Source: Isochrysis galbana (lineage: Eukaryota > Haptophyta > Isochrysidales > Isochrysidaceae). Taken from it: a stretch of 64,000 nt of DNA. The stretch spans positions 3,749,526-3,813,525 of the forward strand of contig CM030942.1 of NCBI GenBank assembly GCA_018136815.1. The letters are read 5' to 3'. Positions 19,795 to 29,940 of this stretch are shown piece after piece; positions within the stretch are counted from its first letter, which is position 1; every line of letters starts with the position of its first letter. Position numbers and translations under genes: made by a program. The notes beneath the pieces were generated by a model. It was given only the letters and a program-made list of their open reading frames with translations. It ran no database searches and was not told where the DNA came from.

Positions 19795-21337
19795 AGTCTT
19801 TAGTTTGCGCTAGTGAACGGCGACGGAGCAGCGAGGGGGCACGCTAGACCGGAGATAAGAGGGAGGCAGTTAGTATTATACCGCATCAGGGTTCGTGTAG
19901 GAACGTTCCACAATTGGAAGCACACTTGGGCAAGGTAGCAACTGTGTCGCATCCAGAGTATTTTATATACTCTATGCGGATGCGGTGTCTCCATCATGCG
20001 TTGTGTCTCGCTGCCTTGCTCTCCCCTCTCTCGCTCTTCCCTTTTTCGCTCGCTCTCCCTCCCTCTCTCTCTCCCCCCCCCCTCCCCCCTCACTCTTTCT
20101 CGCTGTCGTATTCCATACGAGGACAGACTTTTACTTTTAGCATGTGAGTTATTTTAACTCTCAAGGTCTCGTTGATGGGTATGTCGCCTCTTCTCCTACT
20201 TTCTCTTGATGTCATCAAACGTTCCATGATCGTCGTCTGTCTTCTGTTATACCTCGGTCGCAGCTCCCCCAGCGAGGTCTGCCCTCGTTGTGCCGACTCC
20301 TCTGTCGCATGCCTGTGCGCTACTAAGTTGCCTTGGTGCCGACGCTTGGCCGTCCGCCCCAGTGCGGTTAGTGTTCGCCCCGTTTGGTTTAGTTTGTGTG
20401 CCTCTGTGGACCGGAACCTTTTTTTGAGTCCCCGCGGTGTAGTCCCTCGTGTCTACCTTGGACCTAAGAAGCTCTCATTCTCATTCTCTCTCTTCCCCTC
20501 CCTTCCCCCCTCTGTGTCTCTCTCTCCTCGCGCTTTGTCTCTCCCTCGCGCGCGCGCTCTCTCGCTCTCTCTCCACCCCCACCCTCCTCCCCCTTGCTCT
20601 CTCTCCCCCTTGGTCTCTCTCCCCCTCGCTCCCTCTCCCCTAGCTCTCCTTCTCCTTCTCCCTCGCTCTTGCTTCCTCTTGCTCCCTTCTTTATCTCTCT
20701 CTCCCTTGCTCCCTCTCCCCCTCGCTCTCCCTCTCCCTCTCTCTTGCTCCCTCTTGCTCCCTTCTCTCTCTCCCTCTCCCTCCCTCTCTCTCCCTCTCGC
20801 TCTGTGCCCCCCCCCCCCCCATTCCCTCCCTCCCTCCCTCTCACTCTCCCCTTCATCACCCTTCTCTCTCTGCCCCCCCCGCCCTCCCTCCCCTCCCCCC
20901 TCTCTTTCTCTCCAAGCACGCGTAAGTGCGCGCGCATATGTTCATGCTCAGCGCGCGGTGCATGAGTGCTCGCGTTGCCATTCAAAAACGGAGACAAAAA
21001 CGGAAGGGTTGCAAAAAACGGCAAAAACGGCCTGTTTTTGGCCTTCACAGAAAAACGGTAAAAACGTATTTCCCATCCAGGAGCCGTTGACCACGCTGCG
21101 GCCGAGCTCCTAGGCCGCCGGGCAGGGCATTTTTACTTTCTACCTTCTCCCTCGAGCCCTTTTTTTTTGTACTCGTAGCCTTGCGAGAGCCGAGAGCCGC
21201 GCACACAGAGAGGAGGAGAGCGCGCGGGGAAGGGGGGCGAGATATACAGGAAGAGGGAGAAGTAGGGAGAGAAACAGAGAGAGAGAAATTGGGTGGGAGA
21301 GAGAGGGAGAGAGGGAGAGAGGGAGGGAGAGGGAAGG

Positions 21338-21383
<46 letters not shown>

Positions 21384-21477
21384 AGAGAGGGAGAGAGAGA
21401 GAGAGAGAGAGAAGAGAGAGGGAGAGAGGGAGAGAGGGAGAGGAGGGAGAGAGAGAGAGAGAGGGAGAGAGAGAGAA

Positions 21478-21529
<52 letters not shown>

Positions 21530-21559
21530 AGGGGAGAGAGAGAGAGAGAGAGGAGGGGG
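19795..21559. other. Intergenic, mostly pyrimidine-rich then GA-rich
   Basis: Between 20460 and 20920 the plus strand is a long imperfect CT/C-rich tract. An open frame from 20172 starts with unique hydrophobic residues but is carried by the repeat afterwards and is not called. From 21260 to 21558 the plus strand is (GA)n-rich and forms the 5' leader of the next gene. Confidence 0.5.
20990..21078 (+). repeat. AAAACGG-rich dispersed repeat, copy 1
   Basis: CGGCAAAAACGG, then TTTTTGGCCTTC, then CGGTAAAAACGTATTTCCCA. Related copies lie at 61062-61140 and 61765-61825. Short direct and inverted AAA(A/T)ACGG motifs suggest the end of a mobile element. Confidence 0.55.
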
Positions 21560-22537
21560 ATGTGGCGTGGCGCGCTCTGCCACCTCAGACCTCGGGGCTC
21601 TCTCCGCCCTCTCTCCTCGTCCCCCTCCTCATGCTCTAGCTCATCCCACTCCTCCTCTGTCACTCTCCCCTCGCGCACAACGCTCTACGGGGCGCGTGGG
21701 CTCTCCTCCTTCCACAACCATGCGACCTCGCCATTCTTCTCCTTCTCCTCCTTCTCCGCTCTCTCCTCCCGCGTGCGGCTGCACGATAGAGGCTTGGGCC
21801 GCGGGGCTCGCCGGCTCGTCTCCTCGCGCTCGACTGATCCACACGACGTGCTCGGCGTCCAGCGCGGTGCGAGTGAGAAGGAGATCAAGGCCGCATTCCG
21901 CCGCGCGGCGCTCAAGTACCACCCGGACCGCAACCCTCAGAACCGAGTGGAAGCGGAGGCGGCGTTCAAGCGCGCATCCGATGCGTACGCTGAGCTAACG
22001 GGCAAGGCTGGAAGTAGTCGCGCCGCCGGCGCAGACGCATCTGGTTTTGGCGCCAGGCCGGGAAGAGGAGGCTTCTCGAGCGAGCAGTGGGAGAGGGAGC
22101 ACCAACGGCAGTTTGAGGAGATGCTCCGCAGGATGCAGCGCAACGGCGGTGGCAGATTCGGCGGGTTCCAGAGCGGCAGCTTTGCCTCGGGAAGGGGGTT
22201 TTCACAGGGTGTCCAGGTGCGAAGGACGGTCGTCACGCGGCCTGACGGAAGTATGGCTATCCGCACTGAGACGACCACCATTGACAGTCATGGTAGGCAG
22301 TCGACGCGTGTCGAGGAGCAGCCCATCGACACCTCGGGCGCGGAGGAGACCTTTGGCGCGTTCATGTCGGGCGGCAGCCGCTTCAGCGCTGGCCGGCAGC
22401 GGCGATCCGCGCAACCGCAGGGCTTCTTCTCCCGCTTCTTCCAGTCAGTCGCGGAACGTGCGTTCCGCGCAGTGTTGATGGCGGCGTTGCGGCGGCTACT
22501 AGGCAGTGTTTTCTCGCCCCGTGGGCCGCTAAAATGA
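21560..22537 (+). CDS. J-domain (DnaJ-type) protein, probably mitochondrial
   Basis: A J domain at about residues 92-150 reads DPHDVLGVQRGASEKEIKAA and then ALKYHPDRNP. The HPD triad (121-123) that activates Hsp70 is intact. Residues 1-90 are rich in Ser, Arg, Leu and Phe with hardly any acidic residues, which fits a mitochondrial presequence. A Gly/Phe/Arg-rich linker follows (GFGARPGRGGF, then GGGRFGGFQSG), as in DNAJB types. The C-terminal part (VRRTVVTRPDGSMAIRTETT) resembles DNAJB6-like tails without zinc-finger Cys pairs, and the final 40 residues form a basic amphipathic stretch. The start is the first ATG after the GA tract, giving 325 residues with no intron. Mitochondrial location is an inference. 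Confidence 0.8.
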   Translation: MWRGALCHLRPRGSLRPLSSSPSSCSSSSHSSSVTLPSRTTLYGARGLSSFHNHATSPFFSFSSFSALSSRVRLHDRGLGRGARRLVSSRSTDPHDVLGVQRGASEKEIKAAFRRAALKYHPDRNPQNRVEAEAAFKRASDAYAELTGKAGSSRAAGADASGFGARPGRGGFSSEQWEREHQRQFEEMLRRMQRNGGGRFGGFQSGSFASGRGFSQGVQVRRTVVTRPDGSMAIRTETTTIDSHGRQSTRVEEQPIDTSGAEETFGAFMSGGSRFSAGRQRRSAQPQGFFSRFFQSVAERAFRAVLMAALRRLLGSVFSPRGPLK

Positions 22538-23272
22538 CGCCGGACTGCCGTCGCACGCTTCCCGCACCAAGACAGTCGTCTGGCACCATTCGAGGATCCC
22601 TGCCGGTGACGTGGTGAAGGTGTCCCATGATTTGCGCCTGCGCTGCCTATGCGGCACAGCTCTATGTGTTCGTACTCTTGGGATTGCCGATAGCTTGTCG
22701 GCGACAGCAGCATTTCTCTGAAAGTGCAATTTCCATATACCTGGTTGAAAGTGCGATACTCATTTGCCTGGTCGGCGCATTCTCGGCGCGACGGGCATGA
22801 GTTCAGCGGGAAGCGTCAGCTACTCAAACCAGGCAATGGTAGCTGCCGGCCAGAACTTCCTTGCCATTCTAGCAACGACAGCTTTGAAAATGGGCAGAAT
22901 ACATCGCAGCAGCACGCAACACATGCCAGTGTACGTCTTGGCTGGCGTGTACACGCACGTCCCGTACCATGTTTATGCAACGCGGCGGCTCCCTGTGATC
23001 TACCAGGCATGATTCCATGTACGTGTGTTATTGCGTTTGGGAGGGGTGGGGCGATCTTCAATTTCATGCGCACATCCTCTAGCTGACGCTTTGAAGAGTA
23101 AAAAAAAATAAATTGTGGCTGGCGGAGTGGAGTGGCTGTGGCTGTGGCTGAGGGTTGTGATTCAAAGAAATGTTGAGGCATAGGATGGGGCCCTCCAGGG
23201 GCGACCGTGCTCACGGAGGGCTGAGCACTGGGGCTGGAGGGAGGCATGGCACCGGCGGGGACACCGCTCACA
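22538..23272. other. Intergenic, no gene seen
   Basis: Short open frames on both strands. None has recognisable features. Confidence 0.4.
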
Positions 23273-24005
23273 AGAGGGTGCAACCTCAGGTTTGGTTGTT
23301 TTTTTTGCAAGTGCCCCCCACGTGGACGGTATAAGTTCTACTTAAAGGACCCCCTTATTACAGTACAAACGTGCAGCAAGGCGATTTCACCGCAGAAAAG
23401 GGGACATCGCAGCCAGTCCCGCCCTTCCACCGCGCCCTCGCTCCTCTTCAGCCAACCCAAAGCAGGTGCTTGCACCCCACCCCACTGTACGAAGGCGCGC
23501 AGGCGTCCCATAGGCGGGAGGAGATGCGTCCACATAGGCGGGCGGAGAGGCGCGCCAACGTCTCCTGACCGGGAGGGACAGTGGCTGGGCTGAGCGAGGG
23601 CAGCGCCGGGCGAGCGGAAGCAGCACCTAGAGCAATGCCCCCCCCTTCATACCCTCACGTGGCACTGTTCCTTTTGGCTGACGGAGTAGATGGGTAGGAG
23701 AAAGAGAAAGACCGCCCAAGCTCGCGAGAAGGCTCGCCGCGCGGGCGGTCGTGGGGGTAGCAAGGGTCACGAGGTATCACTTGCAGCGCTCACCGTCCGC
23801 GTACTCCTTGCAGATGAATGATGATTCTTCTACCGCCGAGGTACAAGTTAAGGGAGCCGCCGCTCCGGATGAAGCCACTTATGCGGTCGTAAGCATGAAG
23901 CGCTTGCTCGACTCGGAAGCCGCCGAGGACTGTCCAAAACACCAGAAGCATGTCCCCCCTCCTCTTGAGTGCACAAAGCGCGCTGCCGACTACATCGGCG
24001 CTCTG
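23273..24005 (+). repeat. ~735-bp repeat unit, copy 1 (inverted partner at 32579-33322)
   Basis: From AGAGGGTGCAACCTCAGG to TACATCGGCGCTCT the sequence is nearly the reverse complement of 32579-33322. The outside flanks differ completely at both ends, so this is a discrete copied unit. Copy 2 differs by small indels that break the basic N-terminal frame. The unit contains the small gene described next. Confidence 0.85.
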
Positions 24006-24026
24006 CGCTCAGCTTGTCAAGCCTGA
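23687..24026 (+). CDS. Small repeat-borne ORF (MNDDSSTAEVQ) of unknown function
   Basis: I do not recognise this protein. ATG at 23815 opens MNDDSSTAEVQVKGAAAP, then TYAVVSMKRLLDSEAAEDCP and CTKRAADYIGAL. The same frame is kept in the minus-strand copy at 32583-32770 with very few changes, so it was conserved when the unit was copied. Just upstream, ATG at 23687 reads MGRRKRKTAQAREKARRAGG. A 45-bp GT-AG segment (GTATCA to CTTGCAG, ending 23814) would join the two in phase and give a basic, nuclear-type N-terminus. In the other copy that upstream part is frameshifted. The last residues (RSACQA) lie beyond the repeat and differ between copies. Confidence 0.45.
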
Positions 24027-24740
24027 CACTTACATCCTCTAGCGTTGTATGCGTGCCTTTTAGCGTGTATTCTTGAGGTATCGGATACGCCGTTTCCGCC
24101 GGGCCGTCGTACGCTCGTCCCCACTTCAGCGGAGTGTATAGCTCGTCGGGCAATAGTTGCGGGCTGATCCGCTCGTGGATGTGGGGCTCTCCCATAACGT
24201 TGAGCTGACGGATTGGAGGTTATGGATGGAACAGGAGGGACCGAACGGGACGGAAGGTAGGCGGCGGCAGGCACGGCATTTTGGCCATTGGCGGGCGGCA
24301 CGGGCAGACCATCTTCTATGGTTGGAAGATGGATGGCGGGCAGTGGCGAGGGCGAGCGCGAAGACGGAGCGGACATAGCGGATAGCGAGGGTGAGTGGGT
24401 GAGTGAGTGGATTTGGTTGGTGTTGTAAGATTGCTGGTTACGACTGAGCGAGAGCGAGAGCGAGAACGAGGGAGCGAGGAGCGACTGGGACGAGGGACGA
24501 GGGCGACAGAGGCCGACAGGATACCAATCCGACGAGTCCGACAACAATCCGAGACACGCACACTTGACTTTCACCCAACATTCCTCCACACTAACGTATA
24601 TTTCTCCACTTGGGCGGGGGAAAACACAGAAGGAAGGAAACAAGGAAGAGAAAGCCGACAAGAGAGCGATGATGCGACGGAAGAGCCGACGGCGAACGGC
24701 GGTTACCGCGAACGAGTAGATAGAAAGTAAGGAGGGAATC
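24010..24740 (-). mobile_element. Second LINE type: 5' leader and start fused to a 3' fragment
   Basis: On the minus strand a leader of about 350 bp precedes an ATG near 24380 opening MSAPSSRSPSPLPAIHLP. The leader and start are closely related to the plus-strand copy at 55480-56030 (MSSPSSRSPSPPPATSPP). After about 60 codons the sequence joins GEPHIHERISPQLLPDELYT then PLKWGRAYDGPAETAYPIPQ. This matches GEPHIYD and PLKWGSAYDGPADTAYPLPQ of the LINE frame at 43998-45244. The middle of the element is deleted. Confidence 0.7.
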
Positions 24741-24959
24741 TACGAGCGTAAACCGGAAGGGGAGAGAGGGTAGGCTTCGCGCGGGGGAAAGGTCCGCAAC
24801 GACGAACACCTACGACGAGAGCGAGAACGAGCGCGGGGGAACGACAGCAAGGAGGGACCAAAGGCAGAGCAAGGCCCAAGGTGCAAAGGAGCGAAACAGG
24901 AGCGAGACAGGCCACAAAGGGGCGCAACGGCAAGGAGCGAGGGGCGAGTTACGAGTGAA

Positions 24960-26165
24960 GAGTTCTACAAGTTACGAGTAAAACTCCGCGGCAACAAGAA
25001 CGACTGGGCTCGAAGACGCCTAAGGTCGGAAGTCGATCGCGGATGCGACATGAGCTGGACTTTGTGGTAGTCGCCTCTTCGGCGCAGATAAGAGTTATGG
25101 TCTTGGTCCACTAGAATGTCGCCTATATCGTGTGCGTCCGGATCTTCTTGAGGGACTAACTCTTGCTCCTCCGGAGCCGGGGGCGGGGGCTTTGCTTGTT
25201 TTCTAAGAAGGTCTATATAGTCGAATGTGGTATTTACTAGTAGTATTACTAGTCTTGATCTAGTCCATTCAGATATCTTTTCCCACGATTTAAGAAAGGG
25301 GCCTACCGATATGTAATTTCCTCTATGGCGTATCCAACGATCTCCGTCCGGCAAGTAAGCCGCGCATTCCTCTGTAGTGTATATGTCCCCCGTACCCGGG
25401 TTAATTAATAGATAGTATTATGTACGATAACTGTCTGTAGAGACTCCCATTTCGACCTATGTGAATAGTGAATCGCCGGAGGTTTGTGGAAAAGATCGTG
25501 CCATATCGGGGAGCCCTGAGTTCCTTCCCGTGTGATTTCTTCCCTAAGGAAGTTGATCCGTCTAAAATTCTCAGCAAGCGCATGCTTCCAAAAGGCCGGG
25601 AGCGTGTTATTTCCGCGAAGCGCGAATGCTAGCCGTGAGGCTCCTCGAGTCGACCTTCGAAAAGACCGCCGCTCGCCCTAAGGGGGTGCGGCTGAACCAT
25701 TGATCTAAGACTGTTTTCCATTCCGCCATGGACGGGTTGAGGTGCTGAGTCCTGCAGCTGATGCTGCAAGATTCAGCTGCTGTTGTGATGGTGGTCTTGC
25801 CGACCGGCCGGGTCCGCGCCTCGTGCTGGCGCACGAGGTCGGTGCCGCGGCGTTGTAGGGGCCCAGCCCTGAGGCTTTCCCTATGGGAAGATGGGCCCTG
25901 AGGCTCCTCTTGTTCCTGCTTCCTGATGGAGTGTCTGTGCTGGTGGATGTGGTGTGCTGTGTGGAGGTTGGTTCTGTGTTGTGCGCGGCTCTGTGCGCGT
26001 GGCGAGGTGCGGCTCGCGACCACCTGGGTGGGCGAGAGCTTTGGGAGAGGACGGTGCGGTTGCGTGACGTCGGCCATCACTTGGTCAGCCGGCGCGGTGG
26101 AGTGGGCGAAGAGAGAGGAGGGGAGCGTGGCGCGCTCCATGACCCTATCGTTATAACGATAGTTG
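24960..26165 (-). mobile_element. Internally deleted LINE-A copy with 5' hairpin
   Basis: A perfect palindrome CTATCGTTATAACGATAG (26145-26162) precedes an ATG at 26140 (MERATLPSSLF). After a Pro/His/Arg-rich stretch the frame reaches MAEWKTVLDQWFSRTPLGRA, matching the LINE region AQWKQVLDAWFCRTSLGRAA at 48300. Broken continuations follow down to 24965 (WIRHRGNYISVGPFLKSWEK, then QEDPDAHDIGDI), collinear with the 43998-45244 copy. The RT itself is missing. Confidence 0.8.
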
Positions 26166-26466
26166 AAGTAGCTAGTAGTGGTAGGTGGAGATGTCAAGAG
26201 GACACGGGGATAGTGGATAGTGGTAGAGCGGTCGGGAGCGTAAGAGAACGCAACAGCGGAGAGAGAAAAATGATAGCGTTCGCTTCGCGAGATCTTTCAC
26301 GTGACTAAGCCCAAAAAAACCGTGGAGATCTCGTCGAATTTGTCACTGGTCCCGCCGTGTTTTGGTCTTGGAGTCTTGGAGACGATGTAAATAAAGTGTG
26401 AAGTGTAATCAAGTTACAAATAACTGCGGTTGGTCTTTTCACTCTTCTGAGTGTGAAGAGGCGCCG

Positions 26467-26967
26467 ATGGTGCCGCTCTCCTCCTCCTCCCCTTGCTCCT
26501 CTCCCTGCCCCTCACGCTCCTCGCCGCTCTCTCCCTCTGCCTGCTACTCGTTTGCCACCGCCTCTGCCTCCTCGAATGCCTTCCTACGCTCCTTCTCACT
26601 CTCCGAACCTGTCGCGGCGCCTTCACAATCCTTCTCCGTGGCTGCGCTCTCTTCCCCTTCTGGCTCCGGTTCCCCTCGCTCCAGCTCCCCCTCTGCCTCA
26701 CCCTCGAATCACTCAGCCTGCGGCTTTGCCGCTGTTCCTGCCCCCTCTGGCTTCCCTGCTGTCATCTCTACCTGCTCTTTTCCTGCTTGCTTTCGACCTG
26801 CCAACGCTCCTCGCACTACTCCCCCCTCGCATTCAGCCTTGCCCTGCGGCCAGCGGCTGATTGGCGCATCGCTTCCTCTCTCTACGTGCTCCTCCTTGGG
26901 GTCTTTCTCCCTTGCCTCATCTTATCTGTCCACCCATCTTCTCTTCACTCCTGCGTTTGCTGCCTCA
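26467..26967 (+). other. Ser/Pro-rich open stretch before the carrier gene
   Basis: The carrier frame is open upstream to an ATG at 26467, adding 167 Ser/Pro/Ala/Cys-rich residues. The DNA is CT-rich like introns and leaders elsewhere in the window, and the residues resemble no carrier sequence. It may be a long presequence, a 5' leader or an intron. Confidence 0.4.
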
Positions 26968-28224
26968 ATGCCGACGCCCCAGCGAATTGTGGTGGCATCA
27001 GTCGCTGAGTCCTCGCCCTCAAATCCTTCCCCTCCGACACTTCCCTCCTCCCTTCCCTGTCCATCCTCCTACCCGGCCCCTGGGGCGCCGACCAGCTGCC
27101 GATTGAGCATCGCCTCCGCCGCTCGCTCGGCTTGCGCTGGCGCTCTCTCCGGTGCGACCATCTCGGCATTGCTGCAGCCTCTTGATGTTTTGCGCACGAG
27201 GTTGCAGACGGACGCAAGCGGTGTCGGGGGTGGGAAGACTAGCGCTATGGGAATACATGGCGTGATCAGGATCACTGCAAGCGGAGATGGAGCCAATCCA
27301 GGGCCGTCGATGCCCACTGGCCAAGGGGGAGCTGCTGGAACGGTGCAGGCCGACACGCACATCACTGGCAGATGTGAAAAGCTCCCGACGGCCGCTTGCG
27401 AGCGGAGTGGGCGGCAGGCGGCGAGCTTGGTCGCGGCCGACACGAAACTTCTCGGACGATCTGGCGGGTCTAGTGTCTATCAGACTGCCGCCTCGATCGT
27501 GGCTGAGGGGGGCGGGCCATTCAGCCTGTGGCGTGGCTGGTCGGCGAGCGTGCTGCGCGTTGGGATGGGCGCTGCCATCCACTTTTTCACCCTGGAACTG
27601 ATGAGGGAGGCGGCGGGTACGGGCGGCGGGCGACGGGTTCAAAGCCCGGCTCGCGCTAGTGGCGGGGCCGGCTGGCTCACCGACGCAGCAATGGGCGGTG
27701 GTGCGCGCTCTATCGCGGTAGTGCTCATGTGCCCCGTCACCACGGTCAAAACACGGATGGAGGCATCAGGTGAGGCGGGTTCACGGTATGTCTACCGCAA
27801 CGTACCGCAGGCGCTTGCAACCATTGCACGCACCGAGGGAATTCTGTCACTCTGGCGCGGCCTCACGCCCAACCTCGCCGCCAACGCGCCCTTCTCTGCG
27901 ATCCACTACATGTGCTACCGCAAGATCCAGGCGGCCGCCACGCCCTACCTCTCGTCGCCCACGGCAACTAGCTTCCTGGCTGGCGCTCTTGCCTCGACCG
28001 TTGCGACGCTCATCACGCAGCCGCTTGACGTCCTGCGCACACGCGCAATGCTCCGCATTGGGCCGCCAGCGGGAGGCGGCTCCAGCCTTGCGCTCTTTGC
28101 TGGCATCGGTCCGCGCCTTGCAAAGAGGGCGATCCAGACCACCCTAGTGTGGACCTTTTACGAGGAGATCTACTCTCGATGGCAGCGGCTTGCCCACCGT
28201 ACGCCTCCGGCCGCCCCTACCTGA
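26968..28224 (+). CDS. SLC25A38/Hem25-like mitochondrial carrier
   Basis: SLC25A38 carries glycine into mitochondria for the first step of haem synthesis. Three carrier repeats are visible, with signatures QPLDVLRTRLQT, CPVTTVKTRMEA and QPLDVLRTRAML. The second repeat's P-x-T-x-x-K variant is typical of SLC25A38 rather than of most carriers. Other family-like segments are GGGARSIAVVLMCPVTTVKT, NAPFSAIHYMCYRKIQ and the C-terminal TTLVWTFYEEIY. The ATG at 26968 gives 418 residues. An upstream extension is possible. An unusually long Gly/Ala-rich insert of about 80 residues separates helices 1 and 2 in the matrix loop. It could be real or contain an unspliced intron. Membrane location is the mitochondrial inner membrane by family. 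Confidence 0.75.
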   Translation: MPTPQRIVVASVAESSPSNPSPPTLPSSLPCPSSYPAPGAPTSCRLSIASAARSACAGALSGATISALLQPLDVLRTRLQTDASGVGGGKTSAMGIHGVIRITASGDGANPGPSMPTGQGGAAGTVQADTHITGRCEKLPTAACERSGRQAASLVAADTKLLGRSGGSSVYQTAASIVAEGGGPFSLWRGWSASVLRVGMGAAIHFFTLELMREAAGTGGGRRVQSPARASGGAGWLTDAAMGGGARSIAVVLMCPVTTVKTRMEASGEAGSRYVYRNVPQALATIARTEGILSLWRGLTPNLAANAPFSAIHYMCYRKIQAAATPYLSSPTATSFLAGALASTVATLITQPLDVLRTRAMLRIGPPAGGGSSLALFAGIGPRLAKRAIQTTLVWTFYEEIYSRWQRLAHRTPPAAPT

Positions 28225-29150
28225 TGCAAGCTGGCTCGAATGTCCGCTTCTGTCTCTTGCAGGCCTTCGAACTTGCTCTGGCTCGTCCAATCACGGAGCG
28301 CCCCGTCGCCTAAAGGCAAACGGACAACGAAGAGTAGAGGTCGACGTGTAGACATCACTCTCTTCCATGGACAGGATGGTCACAGTGTGCGCACCTCATG
28401 TCCTCGGGCACTCTCTCTGCCACTGGGCTTGGCGCGAGGCGGCTCAAGGCATGTGTCAGTCGCACACAAGCAACATCTCAGGAAGCTGGAAGACCCGGCG
28501 GTTACTAGCGGCAATGCCAACACCTCGTCCTGCGAACAGTCATTGCGGCCAATACACACTACTCGATCACTCCACAACTCGATCAATACAAATAATTGAA
28601 ATAAGGAAATTACATATTCATAGCGACCCGTTCAATATTGAGTGGCAGGTTGAGGTGTGGCGAAGGTGCACAGTCCAGTCGTATATCATAATTTCCTCGC
28701 CGTCTATCCAGACTTGCCGTGGCTCGGGTAGGGCGCGACGAGGGCAACGTGCAGCGCGCAACACTCGCCCGTCGGACGGCGAGCGCTAAATGCATTGCCT
28801 CCATGTACCAATTCGAAACTAGCATGGTAGAATCACTAGTATCTAGACGTGGCGTATACCACGAACTTCATGAGGAGAATGTTGGGGCACAGGTGAAGTC
28901 TCGGCCTTTCAGATTGCTTGCAAAGTGCACCGCGGCAGCTACCGCGTGGCGTGTGCGTTTTTGTGGGAACGTGGGAACCCAGGCAGGGCGTTACCTCCCG
29001 TTCCATATCGATCTTCCCCCGTTTGCCCTTTTGTTGTTTCCATCGATGGCCCCCAGCCCCTGGAACCTTGTTATCAAAAGTTAAGAGCTCCACAAACACA
29101 AACACACACACACCAGGGCGGTCACATAGTGATTTACAACTAATAGCAGC
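28225..29150. other. Intergenic, no gene seen
   Basis: No supported open frame or repeat. Confidence 0.4.
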
Positions 29151-29390
29151 ATATGGCATATGAGGGGGGGGGGGGCTGCATTTTTGGACCGTTCTCCGAA
29201 GCCGAAGCCCAAGCAAAACCTCCTGCTCCTGGGGAGCTAACCTGCCGCCATGAAAATTTGTCGAGGAAAATGGTGAGTTTTACCGGCCCCCTCGCCCCCC
29301 CTCTACACACGCACGCGCTGGGGGCCTATAAGAGTAACATTACAGAATTGGCGGTCGCGCCGCGGGGCCGATAGGTGTGAGTAATTCCAC
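29151..29390 (+). repeat. Diverged copy of the TA-TIR type II end
   Basis: CTGCATTTTTGGACCG, CCGCCATGAAAATTTGTCG and a C-rich block followed by GGCGGTCGCGCCGCGGGG keep the order of the 11335-11585 and 34165-34409 ends. The sequence is much degraded and the terminal AGGGCGGTCAAAC motif is missing. A degenerate CCGGGTGCCGAGG hairpin repeat follows at 29600-29632. Confidence 0.5.
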
Positions 29391-29940
29391 GCTAGGGATC
29401 AGCCTAATATCTGCCGTGTCTAATCTGGAAAATGTGGCTTTTGCTTCTCACGAAAATATTTCTTGATGAATGACGTAAAGCATAAAGCGCAGTCACATCT
29501 TTCTAAGTCTCTAAGTTACATCGTGTTAGAGGAGTAGGGCAGATTTCGCCCTCTCTGATACAATCCCGAGGAGTATTCTCGTCTCTTGCCGCACGCCTTG
29601 CGGCTGTCTCACCGGGTGCCGAGGATTTTAGTCACTTGATCGCGAGGTGGCAGGGAGGGGGGGGGGGGGGCAAAATGATCGCAAGCAGGAGGTTTTTGCC
29701 GCCAGTGTGCATGAACCATCGCATTGGCCAAGGCAACGTATACACCTCACAAGGGCGTGATACGTAGCGAGATAGCTTTCCTGGCAATTCGCACGTCTGC
29801 ATAGACCGTGGGCACGATACGCTGCGTATTTCATTCGCTTATGTACTACCCATGTTGTGAAGGATTGACGAGTATCGCGGATATCTATTGGTTGCCGCGA
29901 CACAATCCTAGTGTGTTGAAGAATACGTGACTTGGTGTCA
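29391..29940. other. Intergenic, no gene seen
   Basis: Apart from the degenerate hairpin repeat at 29600-29632 and a short poly(G) run at 29658-29669, no supported feature. Confidence 0.4.

Noticed and set aside
20172-21113. 313-codon plus-strand frame with a hydrophobic start.
   Set aside because: After the first ~90 residues it is carried by CT-rich repeats. No domain, and it ends in the AAAACGG repeat.
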